A stretch of 37,871 nucleotides of DNA, taken from positions 51,870 to 89,740 of the forward strand of contig NMRA01000575.1 of assembly GCA_002633005.1 (NCBI GenBank), given 5' to 3'. Made by a program: the position numbers and the translations under genes. The notes beneath the pieces are model-generated. The model was not told the origin of the DNA. It did not search any database and saw only the letters and a program-made list of their open reading frames with translations. Every line of letters begins with the position of its first letter. The stretch's first letter is position 1. This stretch comes from Phoronis australis. Lineage: Eukaryota > Phoronida > Phoronidae. Positions 34,070 through 37,871 of the stretch are shown here, one piece after another.

Positions 34070-34185
34070 TCACACGGGCTCAAAGCTATGTAGAAAATCA
34101 AATTCAATTTTTGTTTCATTAAATACATATACTTGAGTGCAATTCCCGTTTCCAATCTCCCCTCGCTCAAAATTGCCATCATCTT
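34070..34185 (-). CDS. Candidate further upstream exon of the ZU5-UPA gene
   Basis: After CACATCAG (ending 34186) a minus-strand frame starts AA in phase 1, exactly as exons A and C do, and reads DDGNFERGEIGNGNCTQVYV then FNETKIEFDFLHSFEPV to TGA. A GTGTGA donor in phase 0 just before the stop would give the same phases as exons A and C. The polypyrimidine tract is poor, the donor weak and no matching linker exon was seen between it and exon A, so this is only a candidate. Confidence 0.15.
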
Positions 34186-34632
34186 CTGATGTGCTGTGTT
34201 CTGCCAGTGCAGTTAATTGTCAAGAGGCCAGATATCTTCCACAATATTTGGTGTTATACTTGGATATAACTAAAACAATTCATGCAGGCAACTCTGTAAC
34301 TAACTAATTATTTTGCTACGAAATAGAATTTAAAGAAATTTTCAAATTACGTCACATTTTGTTTTCTAAACTCTTTAACTTAAAAGTTTAAGAAGGAAGT
34401 ACAACAAGCCAACTGCCTTTTAGACTTCTAGAGTACATGTACTCTTGTGTAAAATATCTTTCTTTCGTTTTATTTCACATTTCTACTAATTAAGTAATAG
34501 AAATTTTATGCCCCACGTACATGTAGTACATGTATGTGTATGTGCGTCCAAAGGAAACTCCTCTCAGTTTCTTGACCTATCACAATCGACCTGTGTATTG
34601 ACATCATCTTAGTGACGTGCAGTAGCTTATTG
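34186..34632. other. Non-coding, nothing recognised
   Basis: AT-rich; ACATGTAGTACATGTATGTG palindromic runs at about 34520-34540. No gene. Confidence 0.4.
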
Positions 34633-34634
34633 TA

Positions 34635-35216
34635 TGATGGGCCGTTGGGGGAAAGTGTCGCCGGAAAAATACGAGCATAATTATGTACATTACGCCGTTA
34701 TTTACGCCGTTATTTACACCGTTATTTACGCCGTTAAGAATTAATTTACGCTCGTAATTTAGTTTCAACTCTTAACCAATGCCGTTCGGTTTTACAACTC
34801 ACTGTCGCGCGCTAAACTTGTTCACCGACGGGTTACGTGTCTAAGAGCGGTGAATCATGGCGGATCAATGTCAGCGACTGTTCAAGAACGAGCTGCCCAG
34901 CAACACTCCAGTGATACAGCGTCTTCCAGTGCAGCACCTGCCACTTTCAGGCACTCGTCAGTTGTACGATTCTATATGTGTAATATATCTAAAATCCAAC
35001 TAGTCGACATGGCATTCAGCCCTTGGCTTAGTTAGGGCTACTGCNCATAACCAAGTTGTTTTTTCGTGTATGTTAGGTTACCATTGATTGGTTTAAATTT
35101 GGAACGTTCTTGAGGTATTTTACGAGCGTAATTTACGGCGACATTTCCTTATTTAATTTACGCTCGTAATTACGAGCGTAATTTTACGGTGACACTTTCC
35201 CCTCAACGGCCCGCCA
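34635..35216. mobile_element. MITE-like element with long inverted ends, TA target site
   Basis: The left end TGATGGGCCGTTGGGGGAAA and its next 30 bases pair, inverted, with the right end (reverse complement TGGCGGGCCGTTGAGGGGAA). About 50 bp match with roughly eight differences and one indel. TA lies directly outside both ends (34633-34634 and 35217-35218), as a TA target duplication would. Inside are four 12-bp TACGCCGTTATT units (34691-34738) and several TTACGCTCGTAATT words in both orientations, including a perfect 24-bp palindrome at 35158-35181. No transposase is present, so it is non-autonomous. A single N at 35045 leaves its true length open. The superfamily is unassigned. Confidence 0.82.
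34691..34738. repeat. 12-bp tandem repeat inside the MITE
   Basis: TACGCCGTTATT repeated four times with one change in the third unit and a divergent last base pair. Confidence 0.92.
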
Positions 35217-35218
35217 TA

Positions 35219-36214
35219 CATGTATTATTGCAGCACTAATCACAGCCTGAACTGTTGATCGCCAGTTTGGACATTAAACAAAACAAGTGGTCAGGAACTT
35301 CACTAATTATGAGTAATGTTGACTTTAAGCATCAATTTCGCTTGGAACAATCGCGTCAGATAAAGAACCCTTCAAACCCAAAACACAGAGCAGCAGCGTA
35401 GATCCTAGACGGTGCTATCGATTCACTCAGGCGAAGCAAGTTTCAATGTGTTTACACCCATTTAAATACCCATACTACAGCTATGTTTCGTACTGAAGCT
35501 GAAAACTATTAACTTACAAAACGCTGTGGTGGCAAAACTTATTTTATTTTTATGTACAGTGTCTTGGTTATCAAGTAACAAAATCCCCGACAATAAATCA
35601 CTGCAGCACGGGTCTGTTCCAATGTTTGCGAGCTAGATTCCAGGAGATGACTGTGGCATAGCAACGTCGTCAAATAGCGATCTGTGCGAAGGTTTTATCG
35701 CAATTAAGCAAACTCGAAAATGACAATCATTGGCCATTACTGAACAAGAAATTCTCAAACCCTCAGTTCTGAGGCAGCGCTAGCAACATATGTACGTGTG
35801 TCATTTGTAACTCATATGTTGCTGCCAATGTATCTGGTACTCTAGCGGTTCAAGTGTGGAAATTTAGATGTGCACTCAACACATAAGTTGCACATCAAAA
35901 GCGAAACGCGACAGTGTATGTTAGATGTCCCGATTATCCAGTAACAAAATGCTCGACAATTTTGATGTGGCAAAAGACTGCACGCGTCGCCTAACAAAAG
36001 TGATGTCAACTTTGTAGATAAGTACCGGGAAATTCCGTAGATAAGCCGACCCGATGAAGCCTCATGGGCATATATTCGGAAAATTATGGTCAATAATCAT
36101 CCATAAGCGTGTATTTGGTGTTACAACTTCTGGTTTCAAATATCCAAATAGTGGGGCGTTTGAGAAGAAATATCTTTTTAAAGCCCCTTCAGTCTCAAGG
36201 TTTTGTAACAGATT
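35219..36214. other. Non-coding, nothing recognised
   Basis: No gene, RNA or element supported. Minus-strand frames at 35842-36322 overlap each other and are AT-biased. Confidence 0.4.
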
Positions 36215-36475
36215 CAGTTTGGTGGAGTTTTTATGATTTATAAAAACGAAAAACTGTTTGCGAATTATGCATTTATTAACATCAAATATAAAAACACAGT
36301 TTTCAGTATAAAATGTCAACAAAACTATTACTATTCGTTTTAAANCAGTTTGGTGGAGTTTTTATGATTTTTAAAAACGAAAAACTGTTTGCGAATTATG
36401 CATTTATTAACATCAAATATACAAACGCAGTTTTCACTATAAAATGTCAACAAAACTATTACTATTCGTTTTAAA
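36215..36475. repeat. Direct near-copies around N at 36345
   Basis: 36215-36344 and 36346-36475 are both 130 bp, begin CAGTTTGGTGGAGTTTTTAT and end CTATTCGTTTTAAA, differing at about five bases. They abut the N on both sides. Confidence 0.92.
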
Positions 36476-36861
36476 GGCTCACTTTTTTTCTAATTATAAG
36501 CCCTGAAGTTTATATGGTGCCATTAAAATTCCTTTAATTTTTCATTTTCCTAAACAACGCACATGGGCTCATCTACGGAAAGTCCTGATACGAGTGCAAG
36601 CCAAACGGTACTTAGGTATAAATTATTTTATGTAAGATATATTGCTTAGTCCTCATTATCATATTCTTTGGATTTTCGGGTAAGTGATACTCTTCGTTTC
36701 CCCTGTATCAGTTCAATTGTACCACGTGATTTCTTTGTCTCGTGGCAACACTGTGTCATCATCCATAATTCTTTTCAAATTTGTATTTTCAGTCCATTTA
36801 GAAATAAGTTTTCATCACCCTTTCTCCTATCAAAGGTACCGTACTGTTTTACTATCTAATA

Positions 36862-37320
36862 ATGCCAGATAGTCGTTTGATTTTGGGCAGGTGTTACGTC
36901 CGTCTTCTGGACGCCTATGTTAATTCCCCCTCGGCGACTGACCAGGGCCTGTCCAATCTGGACTTCCACGGGTCTTCTATCAGTGTATCTGTGAACTCTC
37001 TCGGGTTACCCAGGGTCACTTAATCTCAGCCACTGCCCAATTCTCGTCCGGTTTTGTCTTACTACTAATCGTCGAAAACGACCGGTTTAACATTCCCTCT
37101 CTTGTCCCTGGCCCAAGACCCCATTTCAATTTCCGAGTCTATCCTCCAAACTTACCCTTCCTTCCATAACCATTGGTATGGTATTCCAAAGTTTCCAGGA
37201 TCATAGTACACTTAATGTCAGTTGCCAATCCTTAACTTCCACATCAAACGCCTTCTCACTAATCGGGCGTGAACCACACCTGTTTGCGAGCTCTCCCTTT
37301 GTGAAAACAGTGATTCTGTG
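36862..37320 (+). other. Pyrimidine-rich, GC-raised island with open frames
   Basis: The plus strand is clearly C+T-rich and higher in GC than its flanks. A 53-codon ATG frame (36862-37023, MPDSRLILGRCYVRLLDAYV...) overlaps a 75-codon frame without ATG (36942-37169, ...GHLISATAQFSSGFVLLLIV...). Stop codons are purine-rich, so a pyrimidine-rich strand opens frames by itself. No family is recognised. A transposon fragment is the likeliest explanation. Confidence 0.3.
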
Positions 37321-37458
37321 CAATTTAATTCAGATAAGCCAGAGAATGTAAAAAAATTCTAGGTCAGTATGGATTTTAATTTATTATAAAGTGTTTTCAT
37401 CCAAATGGCAACTGGAGACTTTGTTTATTATGTGCTCATTTCCTCATTTACTTTTCAG

Positions 37459-37509
37459 GCTGAGGCAAGTCTCACCATCAGGGATGGCAATGTCGTTAGG
37501 TTTGAGTAA
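37459..37509 (+). CDS. Possible terminal exon
   Basis: A strong acceptor (TCATTTACTTTTCAG, ending 37458) leads to AEASLTIRDGNVVRFE and TAA. Only 16 residues, no partner exon and no family. Followed at 37513-37851 by a 112-codon frame with a GTG start (ILDYLIPTCANFCNNLQGWL...), also unrecognised. Confidence 0.18.
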   Translation, partial: AEASLTIRDGNVVRFE

Positions 37510-37871
37510 TAAGTGGTCCTGGCGGTCCGCAATATTTTGGATTATTTAATTCCTACCTGCGCCAACTTCTGTAATAACTTGCAGGGTTGGCTGGACAGTT
37601 TAAGTTGCATGCGACTGCTACGACTGCCAATTGGTTGTTCCGAGTATAAAGCTGTTATCTTTTCACACTTTAACCCACGTTTTGCTCTGCCTTGGCTTTC
37701 CTTAAACACTTATGCACTGCATGCAAACGGTAAATTTAGCGGGAAATTCAACAGTAAAACAGATATTTTGGATTTGCATCAACATTTTGCAAGGCGCGTT
37801 CACTTTTCACCTGATTCCTGCACTGTGAAATATTTTATCAGCTTCTCTTAACATTATTTTGTTTATGAATG

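Noticed and set aside
1-37871. CRISPR arrays, bacterial operons and rRNA genes
   Set aside because: Introns, animal signalling domains and a LINE show this is animal DNA. The tandem repeats lack regular unique spacers, and no rRNA-like sequence was seen.

Overview
The window is animal DNA, AT-rich and mostly non-coding, with short exons separated by kilobase introns, dispersed low-copy repeats, a decayed LINE fragment and a MITE-like element. Frequent ACATGT-type palindromes and 1-2% divergence between apparent alleles suggest a marine invertebrate (cnidarian, hemichordate, lancelet or mollusc-like). The sequence does not let me name a species.

The one gene I can reconstruct with confidence lies on the minus strand from 33221 down to 18558. 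Six exons join without a break in frame: A (33221-32464), B (31079-31019), C (29530-29415), D (28926-28866), E (23933-23822) and F (18777-18558). Exon A encodes about 252 residues that look like the C-terminal half of a ZU5 domain followed by a UPA-like domain. Exons E and F together encode a death-effector domain (DED). Exons B and D are 61-bp near-copies, and exon C looks like a shrunken copy of the start of exon A. The linker between the two domain regions therefore seems to have grown by duplication of a two-exon cassette. ZU5-UPA normally precedes a death domain (UNC5, PIDD1, UNC5CL); here it precedes a DED. The 5' end of the gene is not found.

Layout. 1-6.2 kb: non-coding with tandem repeats of 72 and 80 bp and a GCGTGAG-rich repeat. 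6.2-6.7 kb: two well-spliced plus-strand exons of an unrecognised gene. 6.7-11.3 kb: non-coding, with a 240-bp degenerate tandem repeat and a TA microsatellite. 11.3-12.4 kb: second GCGTGAG repeat and a decayed LINE reverse transcriptase. 12.4-18.5 kb: little recognised, one small ORF and an AAT microsatellite. 18.5-33.2 kb: the ZU5-UPA-DED gene, with a promoter-like cluster in its largest intron. 33.4-37.9 kb: weak ORFs, a TA-flanked MITE-like element and a pyrimidine-rich island.

Six single N bases occur (19222, 21752, 22668, 26532, 35045, 36345). Five are flanked by near-identical direct copies in which the sequence ending at the N is repeated just after it. This is the pattern of overlapping contig ends joined without merging, so the apparent duplications there, including a second DED exon, are probably assembly artefacts that expose two alleles.
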